Shown here piece by piece: positions 42,056 through 49,916 of a stretch of 64,000 bases of DNA. Positions within the stretch are counted from its first letter, which is position 1; each line of letters starts with the position of its first letter. The DNA is taken from contig NZ_JAUEPM010000006.1 of assembly GCF_030406385.1 (NCBI RefSeq), positions 62,001 to 126,000 of the forward strand, written 5' to 3'. This DNA comes from Microbacterium oryzae (GTDB lineage Bacteria; Actinomycetota; Actinomycetes; Actinomycetales; Microbacteriaceae). Below the pieces are notes generated by a model that was not told the DNA's origin, searched no databases, and worked only from the letters and a program-made list of their open reading frames with translations. A program made the position numbers and the translations under genes.

Positions 42056-42893
42056 CGAGACGACCGAGCGGATGGCCACGGCCCGGATGGCGGGAGCGCG
42101 CTGGCTGGGCGTGGGCCTTGCGGCGGTGCTCGCGGTGGTCACGCTGGGCCTCGCCGTCACCGGTCGCCTGCAGCTCTACATCAACCCCGCGCAGGCGTGG
42201 TTCGCGGTCGGGATGGCCGTGCTCGCGCTGGCGGGAGCGGTCTGGTCGTGCACGCTGCCCCTCGGCACCGAGAACGACCACGGCCACGATCACGGCGCGG
42301 CTCACGACCACGACGACGCCGCCGGCCACGCGCTCCCCACGCGCGGGCGCCGGCGGGCGCCCCGCCGTCTCGCGGGCGGCGCGCTGGTCGTGACGGGCGG
42401 CGTGATCGCCTCGGCGGTCACGGTCGCCGCGCTCGTCCTCCCGCCCGCATCGCTGTCGGTCGACCTCGCGATGGACCGCGACACCGGCACACCGCCGCTC
42501 TTCGGCGGCGCGGACACCGTCACCCTCGCCGCGAGCGGCGACACCGGCTCCTTCGGGATCGGCGAGTGGGCGACCGTGTTCGCCACCGCCACCAACCCCG
42601 ACGCGTACACGGGCCAGGAGGTGACGCTGACCGGCTTCGTCACCCCCGACGACGAGACCTCGGGCGTGCGGCTGGGGCGGCTCGTGATCACGCACTGCGT
42701 CATCGACGCGCAGCCAGCCTCGATCCCCGTCGCCTCCGGTGCGGCGGGAGTCGGCGCGGACGAGGCGGATCTCGAGGTCGGGCAGTGGATCGAGGTCGAG
42801 GGGACCATCACAGCCGACGCCGCAGGGGCGCTGTCCGTCGAGCCGACCACCATCACGCCCATCGACGCGCCGGAAGACCCGTATGAGTACTGA
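42048..42893 (+). CDS. TIGR03943-family protein (putative permease partner)
   Basis: A 281-residue partner of the DUF318 permease. Two or three N-terminal hydrophobic segments (GVGLAAVLAVVTLGLAVTG, FAVGMAVLALAGAVW) flank a His/Asp-rich loop (about residues 75-93, HGHDHGAAHDHDD), a likely metal-binding segment. The C-terminal DUF1980-type domain (about 160-281) has TLTGFVTPDDE and VITHCVIDAQPASIPV. I kept the TTG start overlapping the permease stop by eight bases; ATG 42072 is an alternative. It probably binds zinc or a related metal for the permease. Confidence 0.8.
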   Translation: MPDETTERMATARMAGARWLGVGLAAVLAVVTLGLAVTGRLQLYINPAQAWFAVGMAVLALAGAVWSCTLPLGTENDHGHDHGAAHDHDDAAGHALPTRGRRRAPRRLAGGALVVTGGVIASAVTVAALVLPPASLSVDLAMDRDTGTPPLFGGADTVTLAASGDTGSFGIGEWATVFATATNPDAYTGQEVTLTGFVTPDDETSGVRLGRLVITHCVIDAQPASIPVASGAAGVGADEADLEVGQWIEVEGTITADAAGALSVEPTTITPIDAPEDPYEY

Positions 42894-44319
42894 TGGACCC
42901 CGGCGCGAGCGCGCACCTCGGCGCCACTCCCGCCGTTTCGCGGGCGCGTTGCTCGCGGTGATCGGCGTCCTCGCGGTCCTGGCCGCCGGCGGAGCCGCGG
43001 TCAGCCTCACGCAGGGACCCCGCGTGACCTCCGTCGAAGTGGATCCGGACGCCGCTGTGGAGGCGTCCGGCACGCGCCTCGTGCTCACGGCAGACCAGGC
43101 GCTGTCGGAGATCGACCCCGCGCAGGTGACCGTCACCCCGGAGACGCCGTTCACGATCGACGCGGTGGGGCGGATGGTCGGGGTGCGGTTCACAGTGCCC
43201 CTCGACGACGCCACCGACTACACCGTGACCATCGATGACGCCGAGAGCATCGGCGGCGGCCCGGCGGCGACGCTCGAGGCGTCGTTCACGACCCCCGCGG
43301 CCGAGATCTTCCTGCTGCAGCGGAACCCCGACGGCGACGACACCGTATTTCGCAGCGGTCTGTCGGGCGACGAGGCCGTGCCCGTGTACAGCGCCCCCGT
43401 GATCGACGACTTCCGCGTCTCCGGAGAGCATCTCGTCGTCTCCGTCCGCGAGGGCGACGCGTCGGCTCTCTATGTCGCGGACCGCGACGGGACGGACGCG
43501 CGTGAGATGGCTCTCCCGGGCGAGGGCACTGTCACCGGCCTGCAGGTCTCCACGCGCGGCGAGCTCGTCGGCTACACCTACACGGACCTGGCGCTCAGTG
43601 AGACGGAGGGCCGCGCGAGCGTGCTCTTCACCGCGGACCTCCGCGATCCGGAGGCCGACCCGCAGCCGCTCCTCGTCGGAGACGAGCAGCCGAGCATCGC
43701 GAGCTGGCGCTTCGTACCCGACGCCTCGGCGCTGCTCTTCGTCGACTTCGCCGGCGACCTCATCGTCTACGACCCTGCGGCCTCGGAGCCCGCACCCACC
43801 GCGCTCGGCACGGCATTCGCGATCGACGCGGTGAGCCGCGGCACGTACACGGCGTTCGTCGAGCGCCTCGACGCCGCCGGCGGCGTTCAGCTCGACCTCA
43901 CCACGGGCGAGGAGACGGCGCTCGTCGCGCCGGATGAGGATCTCGGCCAGCTCGGACGGGTGCTTCCGGTGCCGGGCGGAGGCACCCTCCGGCAGTACGT
44001 GCGCTTCGGCGACGACCAGCTGCCGGAGGCCCAGGGGGCGGCTCACATCGACGACGAGGGCGGTGTGACGCCCCTGTTCGAGGCGACGGGAAGCGACGGC
44101 CTGCTGCAGACGTGCGTCTCGCCGAGCGGCCGGTATGCGGCGGCGCTCGTGGCGCCGGATCTCCGGACGAATCCGTATGACAGTGAGTCGCTGCAGCCGT
44201 TGCCGGGCGAACTGCGCACGCACATCGTCGAGATCGCGACGGGCGAGGAGGTCTCCGTGCTCTCCGGATTCGGCATCAGCTGGTGCGACGTCGGTCCGTG
44301 GGACGGGGCGATGGGATGA
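42883..44319 (+). CDS. Exported Ig-like/beta-propeller protein
   Basis: A 478-residue protein with a basic N-terminus and one signal-anchor helix (about 20-45, FAGALLAVIGVLAVLAAGGA), then an Ig-like (SbsA/Big_5) domain (about 55-140) and a TolB/WD-like beta-propeller built of repeated strands (about 145-475). It probably sits on the outer face of the membrane. It overlaps the TIGR03943 gene by 11 bases and the glycosylase gene by four, so it is part of the zur operon. Cys occurs only near the C-terminus. Function unknown; a metal-dependent or cell-wall role is a guess from context. Confidence 0.65.
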   Translation: MSTDGPRRERAPRRHSRRFAGALLAVIGVLAVLAAGGAAVSLTQGPRVTSVEVDPDAAVEASGTRLVLTADQALSEIDPAQVTVTPETPFTIDAVGRMVGVRFTVPLDDATDYTVTIDDAESIGGGPAATLEASFTTPAAEIFLLQRNPDGDDTVFRSGLSGDEAVPVYSAPVIDDFRVSGEHLVVSVREGDASALYVADRDGTDAREMALPGEGTVTGLQVSTRGELVGYTYTDLALSETEGRASVLFTADLRDPEADPQPLLVGDEQPSIASWRFVPDASALLFVDFAGDLIVYDPAASEPAPTALGTAFAIDAVSRGTYTAFVERLDAAGGVQLDLTTGEETALVAPDEDLGQLGRVLPVPGGGTLRQYVRFGDDQLPEAQGAAHIDDEGGVTPLFEATGSDGLLQTCVSPSGRYAAALVAPDLRTNPYDSESLQPLPGELRTHIVEIATGEEVSVLSGFGISWCDVGPWDGAMG

Positions 44320-44999
44320 GCGACTTCCACGACGTGAGCCGCGAGGAGCTGCTCGCGCTGCCGGTCGAGGTCGCGCCGCGACTCCTCGGGGGCCTGCTCA
44401 CCACGGTCGTCGACGGCGACGAGGTGACGGTGCGCATCACCGAGGTGGAGGCGTACCACGGCCGTGGCACGGGTGACGTCCCCGACGCCGGATCGCATGC
44501 GCGGATGGGCCCGACCGCCCGCAACGCCGCGATGTGGGGCGAGCCCGGGCACCTCTACGTCTACCTCAGCCACGGGATCCACAGCTGCGCCAATGTCGTC
44601 TGCGGCGCGGCGGGCACCGCCGGCGGAGTGCTGCTGCGTGCAGGCGAGATCATGCGGGGGGCGGACATCGCCCGACGTCGACGGGAGGAGCGCGGTGTCG
44701 CGCGCACCGACCGCGACCTCGCCCGCGGCCCCGGCCGCCTCGGCGACGCGATCGGCCTGCGTCATGCGGTGCACAACGGCATCGACCTCGTCGGCGGCGC
44801 CCCGCAGGCGGGAGCAGTCGCGCGTCTGCGGCTCCTCGACGTCCCGCCGGCCTGCGAAGCGGGTCCGCGCGTCGGCGTCGCGGGCATGGCCGGCTCGAGC
44901 GCCTTCCCCTGGCGGTTCTGGATCCCCGGCGATCCCACCGTCTCGCCCTTCCGGTTCGGGCGGGGCGCCGCGGATGCTGAGCGCTCGAACCGCTTCTAG
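44316..44999 (+). CDS. mpg: DNA-3-methyladenine glycosylase (AAG/Mpg family)
   Basis: A 227-residue base-excision repair glycosylase of the MPG/AAG fold, which removes alkylated or deaminated purines. ITEVEAYHGRGTGDVPDAGSH read in parts holds the catalytic Glu, followed by ARNAAMWGEPGHLYVYLSHG and GGVLLRAGEI, the family's central motif. The size is usual for bacterial Mpg. It is the last gene of the zur operon by overlap with the previous stop (ATGA); no link between zinc and the enzyme is established, so this is probably genetic hitch-hiking. Confidence 0.88.
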   Translation: MSDFHDVSREELLALPVEVAPRLLGGLLTTVVDGDEVTVRITEVEAYHGRGTGDVPDAGSHARMGPTARNAAMWGEPGHLYVYLSHGIHSCANVVCGAAGTAGGVLLRAGEIMRGADIARRRREERGVARTDRDLARGPGRLGDAIGLRHAVHNGIDLVGGAPQAGAVARLRLLDVPPACEAGPRVGVAGMAGSSAFPWRFWIPGDPTVSPFRFGRGAADAERSNRF

Positions 45000-45167
45000 A
45001 CGACCGGCGCCGGCGAGGACCTCATGCGCGACAAGGGCGTCATCGGCCTGGGCCTGCAGGAGATCCTCCGCGCGACGGCGAGCGCTTCCGATCCGCCCTC
45101 CTCACCACCGACATCCTCACGTCCTAGCCATCCGGGCCATCCGCCCGCCCGGCAGAAAGGTGCCACC

Positions 45168-46145
45168 ATGCGCGCACTCACCCACTCCTCCTTCGGCGAG
45201 GCGACCGACGTCCTCGAGGTGACCGAGGCTCCCCTCCCCGAGCCCGGCGCCGGGCAGGTGCGCGTGCGCACCGTGCTCTCACCCATCCACAACCACGACC
45301 TGTGGACCATCCGCGGCACCTACGGCTTCAAGCCCGAGCTGCCCGCCCGCGCCGGCACCGAGGCGCTCGGCGTCGTCGACGCGCTCGGCGAGGGCGTCGA
45401 CTCCCTCGCGGTCGGTCAGCGAGTGGTGACAGGCGGGACCTTCGGCGTCTGGGCCGAGGCCTTCGTCGCCGACGCAGGCGGGCTGATCCCGGTACCGGAC
45501 GCGATCGCCGACGAGACCGCCGCGCAGCTCGTGGCGATGCCGTTCAGCGCCCTGAGCCTGCTGGACTTCCTCGAGGTGCAGGATGGCGACTGGATCGCTC
45601 AGAACACCGCCAACGGCGCCGTCGGACGCCTCGTCGCGCAGTTCGCGAAGGCACGCGGCGTGCGCGTGCTGGGTCTCGTGCGGCGTGACGCGGGCGTCGA
45701 CGAGCTCGCGGCCATCGGCATCCGCGATGTCGTCTCCACGCAGGACGAGGAATGGCGCGAGCGCGCGGAGGCCATCCTCGCCGGTGCGACGCCCAGGGCC
45801 GCCGTCGACTCGGTGGGCGGCACGTCGGCGAACGACCTCCTCTCGCTGCTCGGCGAGGGCGGCACGCTGGTGTCGTTCGGCGCGATGGGCTCGGGGTCGC
45901 TCGAGCTCTCCTCCGGGGACCTCATCTTCAAGCAGGCCACCGTGCGCGGTTTCTGGGGCAACCGCGTGAGCGCGAGCATGGCGCCGGAGAAGCGCCGCGC
46001 GCTCATGGGCGAGCTCCTCCAGCGCGCGGGTTCGGGCGAGGTCGAGCTGCCGGTCGAGGCCGTGTTCTCCTTCGACGATGCGCGGGACGCCGCGGCAGCC
46101 AGCGCGCAGCCGGGCCGGTCGGGCAAGGTGCTGCTGCGCCCCTGA
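45168..46145 (+). CDS. Zinc-type alcohol dehydrogenase-like (quinone oxidoreductase) protein
   Basis: A 325-residue MDR-family NADPH-dependent reductase. It begins MRALTHSSFGEATDVLEVTE, with GTEALGVVDALGEGV and a cofactor-binding QNTANGAVGRLVAQFAKARG, but lacks the GHE zinc ligand set, so it is a zinc-free quinone or enoyl reductase type. The ATG follows GAAAGG. The 168 bases before it hold an open frame without a recognisable product (starting MRDKGVIGLGLQEILR in frame with this gene) that I do not call; it is probably untranslated. Confidence 0.85.
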   Translation: MRALTHSSFGEATDVLEVTEAPLPEPGAGQVRVRTVLSPIHNHDLWTIRGTYGFKPELPARAGTEALGVVDALGEGVDSLAVGQRVVTGGTFGVWAEAFVADAGGLIPVPDAIADETAAQLVAMPFSALSLLDFLEVQDGDWIAQNTANGAVGRLVAQFAKARGVRVLGLVRRDAGVDELAAIGIRDVVSTQDEEWRERAEAILAGATPRAAVDSVGGTSANDLLSLLGEGGTLVSFGAMGSGSLELSSGDLIFKQATVRGFWGNRVSASMAPEKRRALMGELLQRAGSGEVELPVEAVFSFDDARDAAAASAQPGRSGKVLLRP

Positions 46146-46174
46146 GCCGGTTCGGCCGACACGCCCGGGTGTGC

Positions 46175-46321
46175 TAGGCTCGTCGTTTGTCTGCGCGCAC
46201 TCCTGCGTGCAGTTCGTGCGGCCCCATTCGTACACAGCCCGGTCTCCGGGTGGATGACGGTCGCGCAGACAAGAGATCTTGGGTGGGGCCGTCCGGCTCC
46301 ACGGTAGTGAAGGAGTGAACC
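46175..46321 (+). promoter_or_regulatory. Promoter and structured leader of the rpmB-rpmG-rpsN operon
   Basis: An extended -10 TGcTAGGCT (TAGGCT at 46175-46180) starts a leader of about 135 bases. The leader has an 11-bp inverted repeat TTGTCTGCGCG (46187-46197) and CGCGCAGACAA (46262-46272), a CCCGG-TCT-CCGGG hairpin (46238-46250) inside it, and an alternative 8-bp pairing CGGCCCCA (46219-46226) with TGGGGCCG (46284-46291). The ribosome site AAGGAG is near 46310-46315. No Zur box is apparent. A regulatory RNA is possible. Confidence 0.55.
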
Positions 46322-46558
46322 ATGGCTGCTGTGTGCCAGGTGACCGGTGCCGTTCCCGGCTTCGGTCACAATGTCTCGCACTCGCACCGACGGACGAAGC
46401 GTCGCTTCGACCCGAACGTGCAGAAGAAGACGTACTACGTCGCGTCGCTGGGCCGTAAGGTCACGCTGAACGTGTCCGCCAAGGGCATCAAGACCATCGA
46501 CGCCCGTGGCATCGAATCGGTCGTGAAGGACCTCCTCGCGAAGGGTGTGAAGCTCTAA
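46322..46558 (+). CDS. rpmB: 50S ribosomal protein L28 (zinc-ribbon-lacking form)
   Basis: A 78-residue L28 starting [22 protein letters not shown] in two parts; it is E. coli-like, with a single Cys (Cys5) and none of the paired CxxC motifs of zinc-binding L28. It is the first gene of an operon with L33 and S14, and overlaps rpmG by one base (TAATG). In other actinobacteria such Cys-poor copies are alternative proteins used in zinc shortage; here no second copy is visible in the window. Confidence 0.93.
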   Translation: MAAVCQVTGAVPGFGHNVSHSHRRTKRRFDPNVQKKTYYVASLGRKVTLNVSAKGIKTIDARGIESVVKDLLAKGVKL

Positions 46559-46728
46559 TGGCGAAGAAGGCTCAGGACGTCCGTCCCATCATCAAGCTGC
46601 GTTCGACCGCGGGCACGGGCTACACGTACGTGACCAAGAAGAACCGCCGCAACAACCCCGACCGCCTCGTGCTGAAGAAGTACGACCCGGTCGTGCGCAA
46701 GCACGTCGACTTCCGCGAGGAGCGTTAA
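46558..46728 (+). CDS. rpmG: 50S ribosomal protein L33 (Cys-free)
   Basis: A 56-residue protein, [20 protein letters not shown] onwards, ending in [11 protein letters not shown]. Canonical zinc-binding L33 has two CxxC pairs; this copy has none. It is too short for many gene finders but is certain by sequence and by its place between rpmB and rpsN, with which it overlaps (one base) or nearly abuts (two bases). Confidence 0.92.
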   Translation: MAKKAQDVRPIIKLRSTAGTGYTYVTKKNRRNNPDRLVLKKYDPVVRKHVDFREER

Positions 46729-46730
46729 TC

Positions 46731-47036
46731 ATGGCGAAGAAGAGCAAGATCGCTCGCAACGAGCAGCGCAAGGTGATCGTCGACCGCTACGCGGCGAAGC
46801 GCCTCGAGCTGAAGAAGCAGCTCGTCGACCCGAACGCGTCGGACGAGGTCCGCGAGGCCGCGCGCGTGGGCCTGCAGAAGCTGCCCCGCAACGCGTCGCC
46901 CGTGCGTCTGCGTTCGCGCGACGTCATCGACGGCCGCCCCCGTGGCGTGCTGACGAAGTTCGGCATCTCGCGTGTCCGCTTCCGCGACATGGCGCACCGG
47001 GGCGAGCTGCCTGGCGTGACCAAGTCGAGCTGGTAA
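46731..47036 (+). CDS. rpsN: 30S ribosomal protein S14 (Cys-free form)
   Basis: A 101-residue S14 of the long, zinc-free type: [20 protein letters not shown] to [19 protein letters not shown]. There is no cysteine, whereas short zinc-binding S14 (about 61 residues) carries CxxC-CxxC. It closes the three-gene operon and is followed by a textbook intrinsic terminator. The trio is the zinc-independent set that Zur controls in Streptomyces and mycobacteria; here no Zur box is seen. Confidence 0.93.
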   Translation: MAKKSKIARNEQRKVIVDRYAAKRLELKKQLVDPNASDEVREAARVGLQKLPRNASPVRLRSRDVIDGRPRGVLTKFGISRVRFRDMAHRGELPGVTKSSW

Positions 47037-47050
47037 GCACTCGCTTCGAG

Positions 47051-47086
47051 AAGAGGGCGGGACTCCTTCGGGAGTTCCGCCCTCTT
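47051..47086 (+). terminator. Intrinsic terminator after rpsN
   Basis: A 16-bp stem (47051-47066 and 47071-47086; one G-U pair) closed by the stable TTCG tetraloop, with arms starting AAGAGGGCGGG and GGAGTTCCGCC. The right arm runs into CTCTTTCGC, giving a short U-run. This is the clearest intrinsic terminator in the window. Confidence 0.93.
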
Positions 47087-47230
47087 TCGCATCTCCCGGG
47101 GCTTCGCCGCGTGGCGCACGGGCCGGAGCCGCGGCAACCGTCACATCCGCCCCATCCGTCACTCCGATCACACGACACGCCGCGGGGATCCGGCCCATCC
47201 GCCCGAGAATCCGCGGAATCACGCGGGTCG

Positions 47231-47258
47231 TTGGTACATTCGACACGGTCGCTAGACC
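47231..47258 (+). promoter_or_regulatory. Probable promoter of the HU gene
   Basis: TTGGTA (47231-47236) as -35 and TAGACC (47253-47258) as -10, with a 16-base spacer, in the 233-base gap after the rpsN terminator. The leader to the HU ATG at 47323 is about 60 bases and ends in GGAGGATGAC, a strong ribosome site. Confidence 0.5.
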
Positions 47259-47322
47259 ACCGGAGGCAATCGTCGCCGGTCCACATGAACGTCGCGGCGT
47301 CCTCACGCCGCTGGAGGATGAC

Positions 47323-47610
47323 ATGGCCGACAAGACCATCACCAAGACCGAGCTCGTCGCGAGCATCGCCAGCGCCACGGGCCAGAGCCAGTCCGCCGTC
47401 TCCGGCGTGCTCGACGCCCTGTTCACCTCGGTCTCCGAGTCCGTCGCCAAGGGCGCGAAGGTCTCGATCCCCGGCTGGATCGCGTTCGAGCAGGTCGACA
47501 CCGCCGCACGCACGGGCCGCAACCCGCAGACCGGCGACGAGATCGCCATCCCCGCCGGCAAGCGCGTCAAGGTGACCGCCGGCTCGAAGCTGAAGGCCGC
47601 CGTCAAGTAA
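47323..47610 (+). CDS. hup: HU-family nucleoid protein
   Basis: A 95-residue histone-like DNA-binding protein: MADKTITKTELVASIASATG, then the beta-arm region IPGWIAFEQVDTAARTGRNP, then KVTAGSKLKAAVK. It lacks the long Lys/Ala-rich C-terminal tail of mycobacterial HupB, so it is the short HU form. It bends and compacts DNA as a dimer. A leader with GGAGG and its own promoter precede it, and a hairpin terminator follows. Confidence 0.93.
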   Translation: MADKTITKTELVASIASATGQSQSAVSGVLDALFTSVSESVAKGAKVSIPGWIAFEQVDTAARTGRNPQTGDEIAIPAGKRVKVTAGSKLKAAVK

Positions 47611-47622
47611 GACGCCTGCCGT

Positions 47623-47656
47623 GAGAGGGGGCCGTCCATCCGGGCGGTCCCCTCTC
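47623..47656 (+). terminator. Hairpin terminator after hup
   Basis: A 15-bp stem with two G-U pairs (47623-47637 and 47642-47656; arms start GAGAGGGGG and GGGCGGTCC) and the loop ATCC, 12 bases after the stop codon of hup. No strong U-tract. Confidence 0.75.
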
Positions 47657-47701
47657 GGCGTTCGGCTCGGTCTCGCGCCACCGCCATCCGCCCGGCGGGC
47701 C

Positions 47702-47888
47702 GTGTCTCACTTCTTGTGGGATAGGCCGGGGTTTAGCCGCGCGGAGTGAGACATGGGGCTCGGTGGTGTCTCACTTCTTGTGGGATAGGCCGGGATTTAG
47801 TCGCGCGGAGTGAGACATGGGGCTCGGTGGTGTCTCACTTCTTGTGGGGTAGGCCGGGGTTTAGCCGCGCGGAGTGAGACATGGGGCT
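47702..47888. repeat. Three tandem 64-bp hairpin repeats
   Basis: The 329-base gap between hup and the CopD-CtaG gene has no gene. It holds a 64-base unit repeated three times at 47702, 47766 and 47830 (last copy incomplete at 47888), differing at only a few bases. Each unit begins GTGTCTCACTTCTTGTGGG and has inverted arms TGTCTCACT and AGTGAGACA around about 33 bases (first copy 47703-47711 and 47745-47753). No variable spacers, so not CRISPR. The unit ends in ATGGGGCTCGGTG. Confidence 0.9.
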
Positions 47889-47939
47889 CCCTGCTCCGCG
47901 TCGGGGAAGCACCCAGCACCGCGCGCCTAGGGTTGAAGG

Positions 47940-49910
47940 GTGAACGCGCGCGCGCTGCGGGCCGCAGGGCCCCTCATCCTCATGGCCGCCGCCGTCATCG
48001 CGGTGATCGTGGGCCTGGCCGTCGGCGGCGGTGCGGCCCCCCGCTTCAGCGCCGACCCCGGCGCCTTCGTCCGCTGGGGACTCCCGGTCGCGAAGCTCGT
48101 CGTGAACCTCTCCGCCGCAGCCATGCTCGGCGCCCTCGTCCTGGCGCTGTTCGGCCTGCGCGCGCAGGAGAAGGAGTTCGACGTCGCGCTCGACATGGCG
48201 TCGATCGGCGCGGCCGTCCTGACCCTCGCCAGCGGCACGGTCGGCTTCCTCACCTTCCTGTCGTCATTCAACCCGCAGCTGAGCCTCGGCGCGGAGTTCG
48301 GCGCGCAACTCGGCCGCTTCCTCGTCGACACCGAGCTCGGCAGCGCCTGGCTCCTCACCACCGTCCTCGCCGCCATCGTCACGGTGCTGGCGTTCGCCAT
48401 CCGCTCATGGACGCCCACTCTGCTCACGGCGGTCCTGGCCGCCGTGACGCTCGTGCCCATGGCGACGCAGGGTCACTCCGGCGACCTCGCCGACCACAAC
48501 GCGACCGTCACCGCGCTCCTGCTGCACCTCGTCGGCGCCGCGGTGTGGCTGGGCGGGCTCCTCCTCCTCGTGATGGTCCGCCCCGCGCTGCCGGCGGACC
48601 GCCTCCATGCGCTCCTGCTGCGCTACTCGTCGCTCGCACTCGCGGCGTTCATCGTCGTCGCCGTGTCGGGCTACGCGCGCACGCTCGCCTCCATCGGGCA
48701 GTGGGATCAGCTGCTGACCCCGTACGGCGCGATCCTCGCCGCGAAGATCGTCGCGCTGGTCGCGATGGGCGCGCTCGGCGCCCTCTACCGGCGGCGTCTT
48801 CTCGCGAAGGCGTCGGATGGCCGGAGCGCCTTCTGGGGACTGGTCGCGGTGGAGCTCGTCTTCATGGGCATCGCCAGCGGAGCCGCCGCCGCCCTCGCCC
48901 GCACCGCCCCGCCGGAGGGCGAGCTCGCGGCCCCGCAGACGACGCCGGCCGAGATCCTCACCGACGCGCCGCTGCCGCCCGAGCTCACCATCGGCCGCTG
49001 GTTCACGGCATGGGACATCGACCTGCTCTGGGTCTTCGTGGCCGGGTTCGGCATCTTCTTCTACGTCGCGGGCGTGGTGCGCCTGCGCCGCCGCGGCGAC
49101 AGCTGGCCGATCCATCGCACGATCCTGTGGGTGGTGGGTCTGCTGCTCCTGGTGTGGGTGACCTGCGGGCCGCTCACCGCTTACGGCGACTACCTCTTCA
49201 GCATGCACATGCTGGGCCACATGCTGCTGAGCATGGCCATCCCGCTGCTTCTCGTGCCGGGAGCCCCCGTCACCCTGGCCGCGCGGGCCATCCGCAAGCG
49301 CGACGACGGCACCCGCGGCGGGCGCGAGTGGATCCTCTGGGCCGTCCACAGCCCCTTCGCGCGCGTGATCACGCACCCGCTCGTCGCGGCGGGCATCTTC
49401 ATCGGATCGCTCTGGCTGTTCTACTACTCCGACCTGTTCCGCTGGTCGCTCTACGACCACCTGGGGCACGAGTGGATGATCGTCCACTTCCTGCTGTCGG
49501 GGTATCTGTTCGTGATGATCCTCGTCGGCATCGACCCGGTTCCGTACCGACTGCCGTACGCGGGTCGGCTCGTGATCCTCATCGTGACGATGGCGATGCA
49601 CGCCTTCTTCGGCATCTCGATCATGAGCCACTCCGGGCTCATGGCCGCAGAGTGGTTCGGATCGCTCGGCCGCACGTGGGGCGCATCGCCCCTCGACGAC
49701 CAGTACACCGGCGGCGGCATCGCGTGGTCGATCGGCGAGATCCCCACGCTCATCACGGCCGTGGTCGTCGCCATCCAGTGGAGCCGCAGCGACGAGCGCA
49801 CGCAGCGCCGTGCGGATCGGCACGCCGATCGCACCGGCGACGCGGAGCTCGAGCAGTACAACGCGCGGCTCGCGAAGATCGCCGAGCGGGACCGCGCCCG
49901 CGGCCTCTGA
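47940..49910 (+). CDS. CopD-CtaG fusion membrane protein (copper handling/cytochrome oxidase assembly)
   Basis: A 656-residue membrane protein of actinobacterial type. The N-terminal half (about 1-330) contains eight or nine helices of the CopD copper-resistance domain (GAAVWLGGLLLLVMVRPALP) and the C-terminal half (about 350-630) is a caa3_CtaG domain with seven helices (FSMHMLGHMLLSMAIPLLLV; HAFFGISIMSHSG). Conserved Met/His residues in both halves would carry copper to cytochrome oxidase. TAGGGT (47928-47933) lies six bases before the GTG start; the tandem repeats are just upstream. Confidence 0.88.
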   Translation: MNARALRAAGPLILMAAAVIAVIVGLAVGGGAAPRFSADPGAFVRWGLPVAKLVVNLSAAAMLGALVLALFGLRAQEKEFDVALDMASIGAAVLTLASGTVGFLTFLSSFNPQLSLGAEFGAQLGRFLVDTELGSAWLLTTVLAAIVTVLAFAIRSWTPTLLTAVLAAVTLVPMATQGHSGDLADHNATVTALLLHLVGAAVWLGGLLLLVMVRPALPADRLHALLLRYSSLALAAFIVVAVSGYARTLASIGQWDQLLTPYGAILAAKIVALVAMGALGALYRRRLLAKASDGRSAFWGLVAVELVFMGIASGAAAALARTAPPEGELAAPQTTPAEILTDAPLPPELTIGRWFTAWDIDLLWVFVAGFGIFFYVAGVVRLRRRGDSWPIHRTILWVVGLLLLVWVTCGPLTAYGDYLFSMHMLGHMLLSMAIPLLLVPGAPVTLAARAIRKRDDGTRGGREWILWAVHSPFARVITHPLVAAGIFIGSLWLFYYSDLFRWSLYDHLGHEWMIVHFLLSGYLFVMILVGIDPVPYRLPYAGRLVILIVTMAMHAFFGISIMSHSGLMAAEWFGSLGRTWGASPLDDQYTGGGIAWSIGEIPTLITAVVVAIQWSRSDERTQRRADRHADRTGDAELEQYNARLAKIAERDRARGL

Positions 49911-49916
49911 GGTCGG

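Noticed and set aside
45024..45167. N-terminal extension or small gene before the quinone oxidoreductase
   Set aside because: The in-frame extension is Ser/Pro-rich after the first residues and unlike the family; a ribosome site and homology support the start at 45168.
47702..47888. Possible CRISPR array
   Set aside because: The 64-base units follow each other directly and are almost identical throughout; there are no variable spacers and no cas genes.
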